From Phocaeicola paurosaccharolyticus JCM 15092 (GTDB lineage Bacteria > Bacteroidota > Bacteroidia > Bacteroidales > Bacteroidaceae), in assembly GCF_000613805.1 (NCBI RefSeq), contig NZ_BAJR01000006.1, positions 1-64,000 of the forward strand: DNA of 64,000 nt. The letters are read 5' to 3'. Positions 7,801 through 17,351 of this stretch are shown here, in pieces. The notes under the pieces were generated by a model. It saw only the letters and a list, made by a program, of their open reading frames with translations. It had not been told where the DNA came from and did not search any database. Positions within the stretch are counted from its first letter, which is position 1; each line of letters opens with the position of its first letter. Made by a program: the position numbers and the translations under genes.

Positions 7801-9189
7801 GATACCGGTATAGGTATAAAGGATGTTGACAAGCAGAGAATATTCGATCGCTTTTATCAAGTTGATAATCTAGATATTGAGTCCAATGGAAGTGGCATCG
7901 GTTTGAGCATTGTAAAAGATTTTGTTGATGTGCTTAAAGGGAAAATTATGGTCTATGATAATGTACCAAAAGGCTCAGTATTCGTACTGGAAATTCCGAT
8001 TAAACGTTCTAAGACAGCTACAAAGAGTACTGATGAGGAGAGCAGTGATAGTGATGGAATGATAAAACCTCTAGATAACGTTCATGATGATGTTCCTTAT
8101 ATTCATACAATTCAAGAAATCAGAGCTGCCATAGCAGCAGGCAAACTGAAAGGAGAAGGAGAACAGAGTAAAGGAGATGATGAAAGGATGAATGAACTTG
8201 GCATAGATACTGTATCTACAATTAAGTTGCAGAAGGCTACTGTTATCCAACTTACTGAGGATGGCTATGATCATTATCAAAAACATATTATCTCTTCTGA
8301 TGATATACCGGATTATGATTCTTCTATAGGTAAAAAGAAAAATGATGATATTGTTTTATCAGATATAGCTAAAGACTTGATGCTTGATAAAGATGGTAAG
8401 CCAAAGAGGAAGATAATTAATAAGCCTACCATACTAGTAGTTGACGATGATGTAGACTTCCTTCAGTTTATGGAGGAGACTTTGAGCCTTGAATATAACG
8501 TTATGCTGGCTAAGAACGGTAACAAGGCATGGACATTGATTAAGGAGAATAAACCCGATCTAATTATATGTGATCTGAAGATGCCTCAGATGAATGGCAA
8601 GGAATTATGTAACCTTGTTAAGAACGACAGAGTGACTTCACAGATCCCATTTATATTGCTCACTTCTGCAAACTCAAAAGAAGCTGAGGCTGAAGGATTG
8701 GCAGATGGAGCTGATGAGTTTATTTCAAAACCTTTCAACATAGAAATTCTTATGTTGAGGATGAAGAAACTTATGGAGAATAAGTACAATAAATTCCATA
8801 ATTATATTGATCCTACACCAAGTAATATTACAATAACCTCAATGGATGAAAAACTTATTGACAAAGCGATAAAGTATATTGAGGATAATATATCTAGAAG
8901 TGACTTCTCAGTTGAAGAACTTAGTCAGGAGCTTGGTATGAGTCGCGTTCATCTTTATAAAAAGCTGTTGGCTATTACAGGCAAGACTCCAATAGAGTTT
9001 ATAAGAGTGATACGCTTGAAACGTGCTGCTCAGTTCTTGAGAGAAAGCCAGCAAAACGTTTCAGAGATAGCTTATCATGTAGGATTTAATAATCCTAAAT
9101 ATTTTACAAAATATTTCAAGGAAGAATATGGTATCCTGCCATCTGTATACCAGGAGAACAAGGGAAATATAACAAATGATACCCTTTAA
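4822..9189 (+). CDS. Hybrid two-component system sensor/regulator (HTCS) of the glycan locus
   Basis: A 1455-residue one-protein signalling system: periplasmic sensing of a glycan fragment, then phosphorelay to a cytoplasmic DNA-binding domain. Order: signal peptide (1-18); a large two-component beta-propeller with repeats such as 'LWIGT' and 'MWVGT'; a Y_Y_Y domain ending near 780; a membrane segment about 786-808; a histidine kinase with H844 in 'NISHELRTP', N-box near 955-965, and glycine boxes near 994 and 1023; a receiver with acidic cluster D1208-D1210, phospho-acceptor D1251 and K1303; and an AraC-type helix-turn-helix at about 1345-1450. Between kinase and receiver is an unusually long charged linker (about 1062-1203). 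It sits just upstream of GH31, GH2 and GH3 genes, which it presumably activates. Confidence 0.93.
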   Translation: MRKLSLFIFLMLSAFCYANNYMFKHIEVKDGLSSNQINSIFKDKSGYMWFSTASGLNRYDGKTVKVFRSSTAENGPLADNYVEQVQEDADGNLWINTLKGYSVYNPLTETFSRNTRDWMINYGISGEPEQIYIASNNDMWIYIKGKAIYLLKPETKLVYSAELGVGSIPKDNVMDMVEGQNELLVVYGNGTIVSLNKSDASFRWIDDKIAKAEGKGKYADFSLFVDNKDNAWIYGPLGLWVYNLKNRKWDDKRASLVVDKEANDMVHAIAMDDENNIWIGNDQGGITIYNTLTSAVSHLKSSPNDDRSLRNNNITSFYYDDKGTMWVGTYKKGISFYNKSTFKFGIDHIGDINCIEEGNNGSLWLGTNDAGLINWNRNNNEVTTYVQNKGNSLSSNTVVCLLRDRDNSLWVGTFWGGLSHLVNGKFITYKNDPKNENSLANNNVWALAQDNYGKIWIGTLGGGLQSFDPANNKFKTYNLKSGKLPTDYISSIFISGNDMVVGTSYGISLINIKEDKILNLVGSKSGSHGFSSLDVGQVYKDSRGLIWIGTREGLNIYNPKTDEIKILRVKDGLSSDLISGIVEDSDKNMWISTSNGVTNISLMLDKKSGAYVYSFVVYDDNDGLQNAEFNQRSIKALSNGDILMGGLYGVNYCNPHHIKHNKIAPNVIFTGISLFNQDVVIGEKYGKRVVLTNSLNSSRSMTLDYKQNVFTINVSSDDYVSPEKIKYYYKLEGFNDEWLVSNTGKITFTNLSADDYVLKVKAVNNDGFVGPEAELNITILPPFWLSTWAYIIYVLLIFGLIWVIRCLVIKRSNNALRIHKIETEAEKTKELNDLKTKFFVNISHELRTPLTMVITPLEALMKENEKNGELKTKLKVVHSNAEKLLDQVNQLLDFRKSEANSHQISLSDGDIIQFIKDITEKFRTIGETKKLRVSFFSNVSSLNISFDSDKMEKIINNLLSNAIKFTPDGGTVDVNVGLDYNDAFIETLEIKISDTGIGIKDVDKQRIFDRFYQVDNLDIESNGSGIGLSIVKDFVDVLKGKIMVYDNVPKGSVFVLEIPIKRSKTATKSTDEESSDSDGMIKPLDNVHDDVPYIHTIQEIRAAIAAGKLKGEGEQSKGDDERMNELGIDTVSTIKLQKATVIQLTEDGYDHYQKHIISSDDIPDYDSSIGKKKNDDIVLSDIAKDLMLDKDGKPKRKIINKPTILVVDDDVDFLQFMEETLSLEYNVMLAKNGNKAWTLIKENKPDLIICDLKMPQMNGKELCNLVKNDRVTSQIPFILLTSANSKEAEAEGLADGADEFISKPFNIEILMLRMKKLMENKYNKFHNYIDPTPSNITITSMDEKLIDKAIKYIEDNISRSDFSVEELSQELGMSRVHLYKKLLAITGKTPIEFIRVIRLKRAAQFLRESQQNVSEIAYHVGFNNPKYFTKYFKEEYGILPSVYQENKGNITNDTL

Positions 9190-9215
9190 AGAAACATACA
9201 ATATTTATTAGAATC

Positions 9216-9255
9216 AAAACAATCCTCTTATAGATACATTGTAGAGGGTTGTTTT
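9216..9255 (+). terminator. Hairpin after the HTCS gene
   Basis: A 13-base-pair stem with one G-U pair (9216-9228 with 9243-9255) and a 14-base loop, placed 27 bases after the HTCS stop. The T-tract after it is weak (GCTCTTT), so it may be a terminator or attenuator separating the regulator from the enzyme genes. Confidence 0.55.
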
Positions 9256-9306
9256 GCTCTTTACTGCCTATTTTTGTATCAAGAAAAAAACGTAAAGAAA
9301 AACATA

Positions 9307-12162
9307 ATGAATTTAAGATTCTCACATTTTGCAATTTTTTCTTGTGTATTACTTTTCTCATGTTCACACAAGAATTTTGAAAAGATTGATAATGGTATAG
9401 TAGTAAACATACCACAGAAATCGGAACTAGATGTCAATAAAGTCAAACTTGAAGTTTTGGGAGACAAACTGATTAAAGTTTCTGCTACTCCAGAGGACAA
9501 ATTCTCTGATAGGAAAAGTTTGATTTGTTCATCGGTGGGTGAAAACATTCCTTTCTCTGTAGAGGAGAATGACTCGTTGGTGAGTTTGGCGACTTCACAA
9601 ATAAAAGCTTCAGTTAATAAGACAACTGGACAGGTTAAATTCTTTGATAAAGAGGGACATCCTATCCTTGTTGAAAATAATGGGGGAGGCAAGGAGTTCA
9701 CACCTATTGAGGTAGAAGGAAAGAAAGGATACACTATCCGCCAGCTCTTTGAGTCACCAGTTGATGAGGCTTTCTATGGTCTTGGTCAACATCAGTCAGA
9801 TGAATTCAACTATAAGGGTAAAAACGAGGAACTTTATCAGTATAATACTAAGGTTGCCGTACCTTTTATAGTATCAAATAAAAATTATGGTCTGTTGTGG
9901 GACAGCTATTCTCTATCACGCTTTGGTAACCCAGAAGAGTATTCTCAACTATATAAAGTATTCAATCTCTATGATAAGAAGGGTGAAAAGGGTGCTTTGA
10001 CCGGTACATACAAGTACAAATCGGGTGATGTTATCGAGAGAAGAGAAGATTCTCTATATTATGCTGACTTGAAGACAATAAAGAATCTTCCTGATAAATA
10101 TCCTCTATATACATCTACAGTAACATATGAAGGTGATCTTGAAGCTTTGGAGAGTGGAAACCATAAATTCATATTATATTATGCCGGCTACACTAAATTG
10201 TATATTGATAATAAACTTGTAGTTCCTGAGATATGGCGTACTGCATGGAATCCTAATAGCTATAAGTTCAATATTGATATGGAGAAGGGTAAGAGAGCAT
10301 CTTTCAAAATAGAGTGGATTCCTGATGGTGGTCAGTCATACTGTGCATTAAGAGCACTTTCACCTGTAGCTGAGAGTGAACAGAACAAACAATCTTGGTG
10401 GAGTGAGATGAATCCTCAGATTGACTACTACTTTGTATATGGTAAGAATATGGATGAAGTGATAAGCGGTTACAGAACACTTACCGGTAAGGCTCCTGTT
10501 ATGCCTAAATGGGCTATGGGATTCTGGCAGAGCCGTGAGAGATATAAAACTCAGGAGGAACTGCTTACTAATCTTACTGAGTTCCGTAAACGTAATATAC
10601 CAATAGATAATATTGTATTAGATTGGAGCTACTGGCCTGAAGATGCATGGGGAAGCCATGAATTTGACAAGAATCGTTTCCCTAATCCAAAGGCTATGGT
10701 GGACTCTGTACACTCACTTAATGCTAATATTATGATATCTGTTTGGCCTAAGTTCTATTATACAACTGAACACTATAAGGAACTTGACAAGAATGGTTGG
10801 ATGTATCGTAAAGCCGTAAATGACAGCATACGTGATTGGATTGGAAAAGGTTATATTGGTTCTTTCTATGATGCATATTCTGAGGGAGCACGTAAAATGT
10901 TCTGGGGACAGATGAAGGATCATCTTTATTCATTGGGCATAGATGCATGGTGGATGGATGCTAGTGAACCTGATATATGTTCAAATAGTGATATTCAAGA
11001 GAGAAAAGCTTTGTCAGGACCTACAGCTTTGGGACCATCAACTGAATATTTCAACACATATGCTCTGATGAATGCTGATGCTATTTATAAGGGACAGCGA
11101 GAGACTGATAATAATAAGAGAGTATTTCTTCTTACTCGTTCAGGATTTGCCGGACTTCAGAAATATTCTACTGCAACATGGAGTGGTGATATAGCTACTC
11201 GTTGGGAAGATATGAAGGCTCAGATATCAGCTGGACTTAATTTCGCTATCAGTGGAATACCTTATTGGACAATGGATATTGGTGGATTCTGTGTTGAAAA
11301 GAGATATGAAAATGGACAGCGTGAGTATGACAAGACAATGAAAGAAAACGCCGACTATAAAGAGTGGAGAGAGTTGAACACTCGTTGGTATCAGTTTGGA
11401 GCCTTCTGCCCACTATATCGTGCTCATGGTCAATTCCCTTATAGAGAGATATGGAACATTGCTCCAGAGAGTCATCCGGCATACAAGTCAATGGTATACT
11501 ACACAAAGTTACGCTATAATATGATGCCTTACATATACTCTTTGGCAGGTATGACATATCTGAATGACTATACAATAATGCGTCCTTTGATTATGGACTT
11601 TACATCTGATAGCAATGTTAATAATATAGGAGATCAGTATATGTTTGGTCCATCTCTAATGGTATGCCCTGTATATAAATATGAAGCTCGTAGTAGAAAA
11701 ATATATCTTCCAGAGGGTGAAACTTGGTATGATTTTTACTCAGGTAAAGTTGTAAAAGGTGGAAGTCAGAATGTTGAGGCACCATATGAAAGAATTCCTC
11801 TTTTTGTAAGGGCAGGAGCAATAATGCCTTATGGCCCGGATATGCAGTACAGCACAGAAAAGCCTGCTGATAACATTACTATATATGTATATGATGGTAA
11901 GGATGGTGACTTTACTCTTTATGAAGATGAAGCGGTGAACTATAATTATGAAAAAGGAAATTATAGTACTATAAACTTCAAATACAATAGTAAGAATAAA
12001 ACTGTCACAATAGGTGAACGTAAAGGTAAGTTCAATGGTATGCTGAATAATAGAAAATTCAATATCATTCTAGTGAGTGGTGATAAAGTAAGACCTTTCG
12101 ATCTTAATGCTAAGGGAGTGAATGTAGAATATAATGGAAAGCAGATAAGCGTAAACTTGTAA
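9307..12162 (+). CDS. GH31 lipoprotein glycosidase with PA14 insert (probable alpha-xylosidase)
   Basis: A 951-residue glycoside hydrolase of family 31, which removes alpha-linked xylose or glucose from non-reducing ends with retention. The N terminus is a lipoprotein signal ending 'LLFSC', so the enzyme is likely membrane-anchored. ATG 9307 is chosen over a TTG at 9274 because it gives a normal lipoprotein signal. An N-terminal beta domain is interrupted by a PA14 module (around residues 240-360, including 'HKFILYYAGYTKLYIDNK'). A catalytic barrel follows, with the nucleophile motif 'WWMDASEPD' (first D at residue 551). GH31 enzymes with this length and PA14 insert include the alpha-xylosidase of the Bacteroides xyloglucan locus. 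The GH2 gene starts eight bases after the stop. Specificity is inferred, not proven. Confidence 0.88.
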   Translation: MNLRFSHFAIFSCVLLFSCSHKNFEKIDNGIVVNIPQKSELDVNKVKLEVLGDKLIKVSATPEDKFSDRKSLICSSVGENIPFSVEENDSLVSLATSQIKASVNKTTGQVKFFDKEGHPILVENNGGGKEFTPIEVEGKKGYTIRQLFESPVDEAFYGLGQHQSDEFNYKGKNEELYQYNTKVAVPFIVSNKNYGLLWDSYSLSRFGNPEEYSQLYKVFNLYDKKGEKGALTGTYKYKSGDVIERREDSLYYADLKTIKNLPDKYPLYTSTVTYEGDLEALESGNHKFILYYAGYTKLYIDNKLVVPEIWRTAWNPNSYKFNIDMEKGKRASFKIEWIPDGGQSYCALRALSPVAESEQNKQSWWSEMNPQIDYYFVYGKNMDEVISGYRTLTGKAPVMPKWAMGFWQSRERYKTQEELLTNLTEFRKRNIPIDNIVLDWSYWPEDAWGSHEFDKNRFPNPKAMVDSVHSLNANIMISVWPKFYYTTEHYKELDKNGWMYRKAVNDSIRDWIGKGYIGSFYDAYSEGARKMFWGQMKDHLYSLGIDAWWMDASEPDICSNSDIQERKALSGPTALGPSTEYFNTYALMNADAIYKGQRETDNNKRVFLLTRSGFAGLQKYSTATWSGDIATRWEDMKAQISAGLNFAISGIPYWTMDIGGFCVEKRYENGQREYDKTMKENADYKEWRELNTRWYQFGAFCPLYRAHGQFPYREIWNIAPESHPAYKSMVYYTKLRYNMMPYIYSLAGMTYLNDYTIMRPLIMDFTSDSNVNNIGDQYMFGPSLMVCPVYKYEARSRKIYLPEGETWYDFYSGKVVKGGSQNVEAPYERIPLFVRAGAIMPYGPDMQYSTEKPADNITIYVYDGKDGDFTLYEDEAVNYNYEKGNYSTINFKYNSKNKTVTIGERKGKFNGMLNNRKFNIILVSGDKVRPFDLNAKGVNVEYNGKQISVNL

Positions 12163-12169
12163 TATATCT

Positions 12170-14677
12170 ATGAAAAACATATATGTCATTGTTTTAGTTA
12201 CCCTCTTTGGGGGTGTGATAAGTTGCTTTGCAAAAAATCATAGAGAGACTATACTATTTAATAATGATTGGAGGTTTAAGATTGGTAATGTTAAATCTGC
12301 AGAGAATGCCCATTCTAGTGGTTTGGGATGGCGCATTCTCACATTGCCCCACGACTGGGCAGTAGAGGGTGAATTCTCAAAGGATAACCCTTCAGGAACT
12401 GGTGGTGGTGCTTTACCTGGAGGTATAGGATGGTATAAAAAAGAGTTCTTCATTCCTAAGAGTGACTCGGGAAAGAATATATATATTGATTTCGATGGTG
12501 TGTATATGAATTCAGAAGTCTATATAAATGGTAAACTTTTAGGTAAACGCCCATATGGTTATATCTCTTTCAGATATGATATGACTCCATATATCAAGTT
12601 TGGAGCTAACAATAATATTCTTGTAAAGGTTGATAACTTGGAGCAACCAAACTCAAGATGGTATTCCGGTTGTGGAATATATAGGAATGTATGGCTGGTG
12701 AAAAGTCATAAAATTCATATTGATCATTGGGGAGTTTTTGTCAGCAGTACAATAGATAAAAATGGTAATGCTAATGTTCAAGTTCAGACATCATTGGAGA
12801 ATGGTGAGAAGGGCGCAAAGAAAATAATAGTTCTTTCATCTATCCTTGATAAGGATGGGAATGAGGTTGCTAAGGTTGAGACTGCTAGATGTCGAGTTAT
12901 TGGTAAAGATACTGTTACCCAGAGCTGTATTATAAAGAATCCAAATTTATGGAGTACTGATAATCCATATATGTATACTCTTAAGAGCTCTATATTACTA
13001 GGTGGAGAGAAGATTGATGAGGTGATAACTCCATTAGGAGTTCGTTCTTTCCACTTTGACGCGCAAAAAGGATTTTTCCTTAATGGAAAAGGTATGAAGA
13101 TTAATGGTGTATGCCTACATCATGATCTTGGCTGCTTGGGTGCTGCAGTAAACAAAGTTGCAATAGAGAGACAGCTGAAACTGCTTAAAGATATGGGATG
13201 TAATGCCGTAAGAATGTCGCATAATCCTCCATCAATAGAGATACTTGATCTTTGTGATGAGATGGGTCTGCTTGTCATGGATGAGGCTTTCGATATGTGG
13301 CGTCGTAAAAAAACAAAACATGACTATGCAAGATACTTTGATGAATGGCATGAGAGAGATATTACCGACTTGATTAGAAGAGACCGTAATCATCCGTCAA
13401 TAATTATGTGGAGCGTAGGCAATGAGGTGCTTGAGCAATGGAATGAGGCTAGTGCGGATACTCTTACTTTGGAACAGGCTAATCTGATATTGAACTTCGG
13501 TCATAAGAAAAATGAGATTACGGAAAGCGGTAAGACAAACATTAGTGCCATGCTATGTTCACATCTAGTTCAGATTGTTAAGGGACTAGATAATACACGT
13601 CCAATTACTGCCGGATGTAACGAGCCAAGTCCGTCAAATAATCTATTTAAGTCGGGTTCACTGGACTTAATCGGATATAACTATCATAATCAGGATATAG
13701 CATCTGTCCCAAAAAATTTTCCAAACAAGCCATTCATTATTACAGAAAGTATCTCTGCTTTAATGACCCGTGGTTATTATAAGATGCCAAGCGATTCAAT
13801 AATGCTATGGCCTGAAAGATGGGACAAACCTTTCTTTGACCCTTCATTCTCTTGTTCATCATATGACAATTGTCATGCTCCATGGGGCAGTACTCATGAG
13901 GAGACTCTTGCTGTAGTTGATAATAATCCGTTTGTAAGCGGACAATTTATCTGGACCGGTTTCGACTATATTGGTGAGCCTACTCCATATGGATGGCCGG
14001 CAAGAAGTTCATACTTTGGAGTAATAGATTTGGCAGGTTTTCCTAAAGATGTATACTACCTTTATAAATCAGTATGGGGCAAAGAGGATGTTTTGCATCT
14101 ATTCCCTCATTGGAACTGGAAAGAGGGAGAAGAGATAGATATGTGGGCATATTATAATAATGCCGATGAGGTTGAACTCTTTATAAATGGTAAGTCACAA
14201 GGAATTCGAAAGAAAGAGAGTGGTAAGTATCATGTTATGTGGAGAGTAAAATATGAACCGGGAGTGGTGAAAGCTGTAGCAAGAAAAGATGGAAAAGAGG
14301 TTCGAATTCAGGAGATAAAAAGCGCGGGAGAACCATATGCCATCAGACTTACAGCAGATAAAAAAACTCTTGCAGCTGATGGAAGAGATTTATCCTTTGT
14401 AACTGTAGAGATTGTTGATAAAGATGGTAATTTATGTCCTAACGCAGAAAACCAAGTGGCGTTTGATGTTAAGGGTGCTGCTTTTATTGCTGGAGTAGAT
14501 AATGGAAGTCCTATATCTCTTGAACCTTTTAAAGCAAATCAGCGTAAGGCATTCTATGGGAAATGTCTTGTTGTATTACAAAATAACGGTGCTGACGGAG
14601 TTATTCAATTAAAAGCATCATCTGATGGATTACAAGAAGAAACAATAAGGATAAGTTCATCAAAGAAACCTTTATAA
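12170..14677 (+). CDS. GH2 glycosidase, probable beta-galactosidase
   Basis: An 835-residue family 2 glycoside hydrolase with an N-terminal signal peptide (cut near residue 21), hence periplasmic or outer-surface. It has the family order: sugar-binding jelly roll ('GWYKKEFFIP'), immunoglobulin-like domain, TIM barrel, then extra C-terminal beta domains with an 'IRLTADKKTLAADGRD' motif common to Bacteroides GH2 enzymes. The acid/base is E419 in 'WSVGNEV' and the nucleophile is E526 in 'FIITES'. Family 2 includes beta-galactosidases, beta-mannosidases and beta-glucuronidases. The GH31 and GH3 neighbours favour beta-galactosidase acting on galactosylated side chains. It is the second gene of a tight three-gene operon. 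Confidence 0.88.
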   Translation: MKNIYVIVLVTLFGGVISCFAKNHRETILFNNDWRFKIGNVKSAENAHSSGLGWRILTLPHDWAVEGEFSKDNPSGTGGGALPGGIGWYKKEFFIPKSDSGKNIYIDFDGVYMNSEVYINGKLLGKRPYGYISFRYDMTPYIKFGANNNILVKVDNLEQPNSRWYSGCGIYRNVWLVKSHKIHIDHWGVFVSSTIDKNGNANVQVQTSLENGEKGAKKIIVLSSILDKDGNEVAKVETARCRVIGKDTVTQSCIIKNPNLWSTDNPYMYTLKSSILLGGEKIDEVITPLGVRSFHFDAQKGFFLNGKGMKINGVCLHHDLGCLGAAVNKVAIERQLKLLKDMGCNAVRMSHNPPSIEILDLCDEMGLLVMDEAFDMWRRKKTKHDYARYFDEWHERDITDLIRRDRNHPSIIMWSVGNEVLEQWNEASADTLTLEQANLILNFGHKKNEITESGKTNISAMLCSHLVQIVKGLDNTRPITAGCNEPSPSNNLFKSGSLDLIGYNYHNQDIASVPKNFPNKPFIITESISALMTRGYYKMPSDSIMLWPERWDKPFFDPSFSCSSYDNCHAPWGSTHEETLAVVDNNPFVSGQFIWTGFDYIGEPTPYGWPARSSYFGVIDLAGFPKDVYYLYKSVWGKEDVLHLFPHWNWKEGEEIDMWAYYNNADEVELFINGKSQGIRKKESGKYHVMWRVKYEPGVVKAVARKDGKEVRIQEIKSAGEPYAIRLTADKKTLAADGRDLSFVTVEIVDKDGNLCPNAENQVAFDVKGAAFIAGVDNGSPISLEPFKANQRKAFYGKCLVVLQNNGADGVIQLKASSDGLQEETIRISSSKKPL

Positions 14678-14712
14678 GATAAAGAAAACCTAGTTAACAA
14701 TACTTGAAAACA

Positions 14713-16925
14713 ATGAGAAAAAAGATTTTATCAATAGCAATATTTGCATTTACATTCTTAAATGTAAACTCGCAAACTCCAATATATCTTGATGAGTCAA
14801 AACCTATAGAGGAGAGGGTGACTGACGCACTTAGTCGTATGACTCTTCAGGAAAAGGTTAAGCTATGCCATGCACAGAGTAAATTCAGCAGTTACGGAGT
14901 GTCACGTTTGGGTATTCCTGAATTATGGATGAGTGATGGACCTCATGGGGTGAGGGCAGAGATAAACTGGAACAACTGGAACTATGCTGGTTGGACCAAT
15001 GACAGCATTACTGTTTTTCCTGCATTGACATGCCTGGCTGCTACTTGGAATCCGGATATGGCTGCAAAGTATGGAAAGGCAATAGGTGAAGAGGCTCTAT
15101 ATAGAGAGAAAGATGTCATTTTGGGACCTGGTGTAAATATATACAGAACCCCTTTGAATGGACGAAATTTTGAATATATGGGTGAGGATCCTTATCTGGC
15201 ATCAGTTATGTGTGTACCATATATCAAGGAGTTACAGAAAAATGGTGTCGCTGCTTGTGTGAAGCATTATGCCTTAAACAACCAGGAGCAGTGGCGTGGA
15301 CATATTAACGTAGAGCTTAGCGACCGAGCTTTGCATGAAATATATCTTCCAGCATTTAAAGCTGCAGTAGAGGAAGGTGGCGCATGGAGTATAATGGGAT
15401 CATATAACAAGATACGTGGACAGCATGCTTGCCACAATGACCTTATGCTTAATAAGATTCTTAAAAATGATTGGAAATTTGATGGGGCAGTTATAACCGA
15501 TTGGGGTGGATGCCACGATACCAAAGAGGCAGCATTAAATGGATTGGACATTGAGATGGGCTCGTATACTAACGGACTTACATCAGAAAGTGCATTTACA
15601 TTCGATGATTATTTCTTGGCTCGTCCATATCTTGAGATGATACAAAAAGGAGAAGTTTCGGAATCTACAGTAAATGAAAAGGCTGCAAGAATACTTCGTC
15701 TAATATTCAGAACAGCAATGAAACGCAATAAACCTTTTGGCTCAGTAGCTACAAAAGAACATTATGATGTGGCTAGAGAGATTGCAGGTGAGGGTATTGT
15801 CCTTTTGAAGAATGAAAAGAGAGGCAATAAACTTCCTTCTATTCTTCCTATTGATGGAGAGAAATATAAGAAAATTCTTGTCGTTGGTGACAATGCGGTA
15901 AGGATGCTCAATCAAGGTGGAGGTTCTTCAGAGCTGAAGGCTAAAGATATGATATCCCCTCTTCAGGGAATGAGAGAACTATATGGAGAAAAAATAGAGT
16001 TTGCTCAAGGATATATGGTTGGCCGTCCTATGTATGGAAGGGAGGATAAGATAGATAAGAATGTAGAAGACTCATTGAGAGCTGAGGCTGTTGCCATGGC
16101 TAAAGAGGCTGACCTTATAGTAATGTTTGGTGGTCTAAATAAGAATCATTTGCAAGATTGTGAGGGTGGTGATAGAACATCATACTCTTTACCATTCGGA
16201 CAGAATGAACTTATTGAGTCTCTTACAGCAGTTAACAGAAACTTTGTGCTAGTCCTCCTCAGTGGTAACGCTGTTGAAATGCCATGGGTTGCTAAAGTTC
16301 CTGCAATAGTTCAGGGCTGGTATGCCGGCTCTATGGAGGATATGCTTTAGCAGATGTACTAAGCGGAAAGGTTAACCCAAGTGGTAAATTACCATTCTCT
16401 TTCCCTGTAAAACTTTCTGATTGTGGGGCAAATGCATTCGATTCTCTCGCTTATCCTGGAGATAGTATAAATGAAGTTTATAAAGAGGACATCCTTGTAG
16501 GCTACAGATGGCATGACACAAAGAAGATACCATCACTTTTCCCATTTGGTCATGGCTTGAGTTATACTCAGTTCAAATATGGTAAACCACAGATATCTTC
16601 TTCATCTATATCTAATGGAGAGAAGTTAACCGTTACTATTCCGGTAACAAATATCGGTAAAGTCGCAGGTAAAGAGGTTGTGCAACTATATGTCGGTGAT
16701 GAGAAGTGTTCTCTTCAAAGACCTGTTAAGGAGTTGAAGAAATTTAGTAAAGTAAATATATTATCTGGTAAGACAGTAGATGTTACTTTTACAATTGATG
16801 AAGACGACTTTAAGTTTTATGACGACAGAAAGAGTGAGTGGGTAGTAGAACCTGGGAAATTTAAACTCTATATTGGCTCATCTTCAGTTTCTGTTCCAGT
16901 ACAAATAAATATAAATTATAAATAA
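14713..16925 (+). CDS. GH3 beta-glucosidase-like enzyme, frameshifted
   Basis: A family 3 glycoside hydrolase with signal peptide, expected to remove terminal beta-linked glucose or xylose. ATG 14713 is chosen over a TTG nine bases earlier. The N-terminal barrel holds the nucleophile D263 in 'VITDWGG', and the substrate-binding 'KHYALNNQE' motif is present. The frame stops at 16348-16350. Re-reading one G near 16336-16339 (a missing G after 'GSME') restores 'GYALADVLSGKVNPSGK' and the C-terminal fibronectin-III-like domain down to 16925, giving about 738 residues, normal for the family. As printed, the product would lack the end of the second domain and the FnIII module. An indel in the sequence is the simplest explanation; a young pseudogene is possible. 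Confidence 0.8.
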
Positions 16926-16981
16926 ACATTTTCATCGCTACAATTGTTATATTATAAGTATACAAATTAAAACAAATACTT

Positions 16982-17260
16982 ATGATGGATTACATAGTAG
17001 TACATGATGATGTGGTATCACGTTTTGAAGTTGTTGAACTTGAAGATATAGCATATCTTGAATATGAGGAGATTGATGGGATTATGGATATCACACATAT
17101 CTTTGTACCTCCTTCAATGAGAGGTAAGGGTATAGCAATATTATTGGTCAAAGAGGCTATACAATATGCAGTTGAAATGCATCTATTAATAAAACCTACA
17201 TGCCCGTTTGCCAAAGCATTCTTTGAAAAGAATATAGAATACGTAAATTTAATTGTTTAG
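16982..17260 (+). CDS. Small GNAT-family N-acetyltransferase (YjdJ-like)
   Basis: A 92-residue protein of the minimal acetyltransferase class (Acetyltransf_CG, YjdJ-like). The acetyl-CoA pyrophosphate-binding segment is visible as 'FVPPSMRGKGIAILLVKEA', and the C-terminal 'PTCPFAKAFFEKN' is the diagnostic end of this class. The acceptor molecule is unknown. It lies 56 bases after the GH3 gene on the same strand and is followed by a strong terminator. It may be read from the glycan operon or its own weak promoter; I see no functional tie to glycan breakdown. Two adjacent start residues are possible (ATG ATG). Confidence 0.8.
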   Translation: MMDYIVVHDDVVSRFEVVELEDIAYLEYEEIDGIMDITHIFVPPSMRGKGIAILLVKEAIQYAVEMHLLIKPTCPFAKAFFEKNIEYVNLIV

Positions 17261-17311
17261 GTTTGCACTATAGGGAATGCCTATTATTAGGCGGTTTCTT
17301 AACTCTTATAG

Positions 17312-17349
17312 ATAATCCTTGCTATAATTTTGTAGCAAGGATTATTTTA
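17312..17349. terminator. Bidirectional terminator between convergent genes
   Basis: A perfect 13-base-pair stem (17312-17324 with 17333-17345) with an eight-base loop, followed by TTTT on +. It lies between the GNAT gene on + and the cysteine desulfidase gene on -. Confidence 0.85.
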
Positions 17350-17351
17350 TA

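Noticed and set aside
16333-16350. Programmed -1 frameshift in the GH3 gene
   Set aside because: There is no X-XXY-YYZ slippery heptamer or obvious stimulatory hairpin, and the family is not known to use frameshifting.
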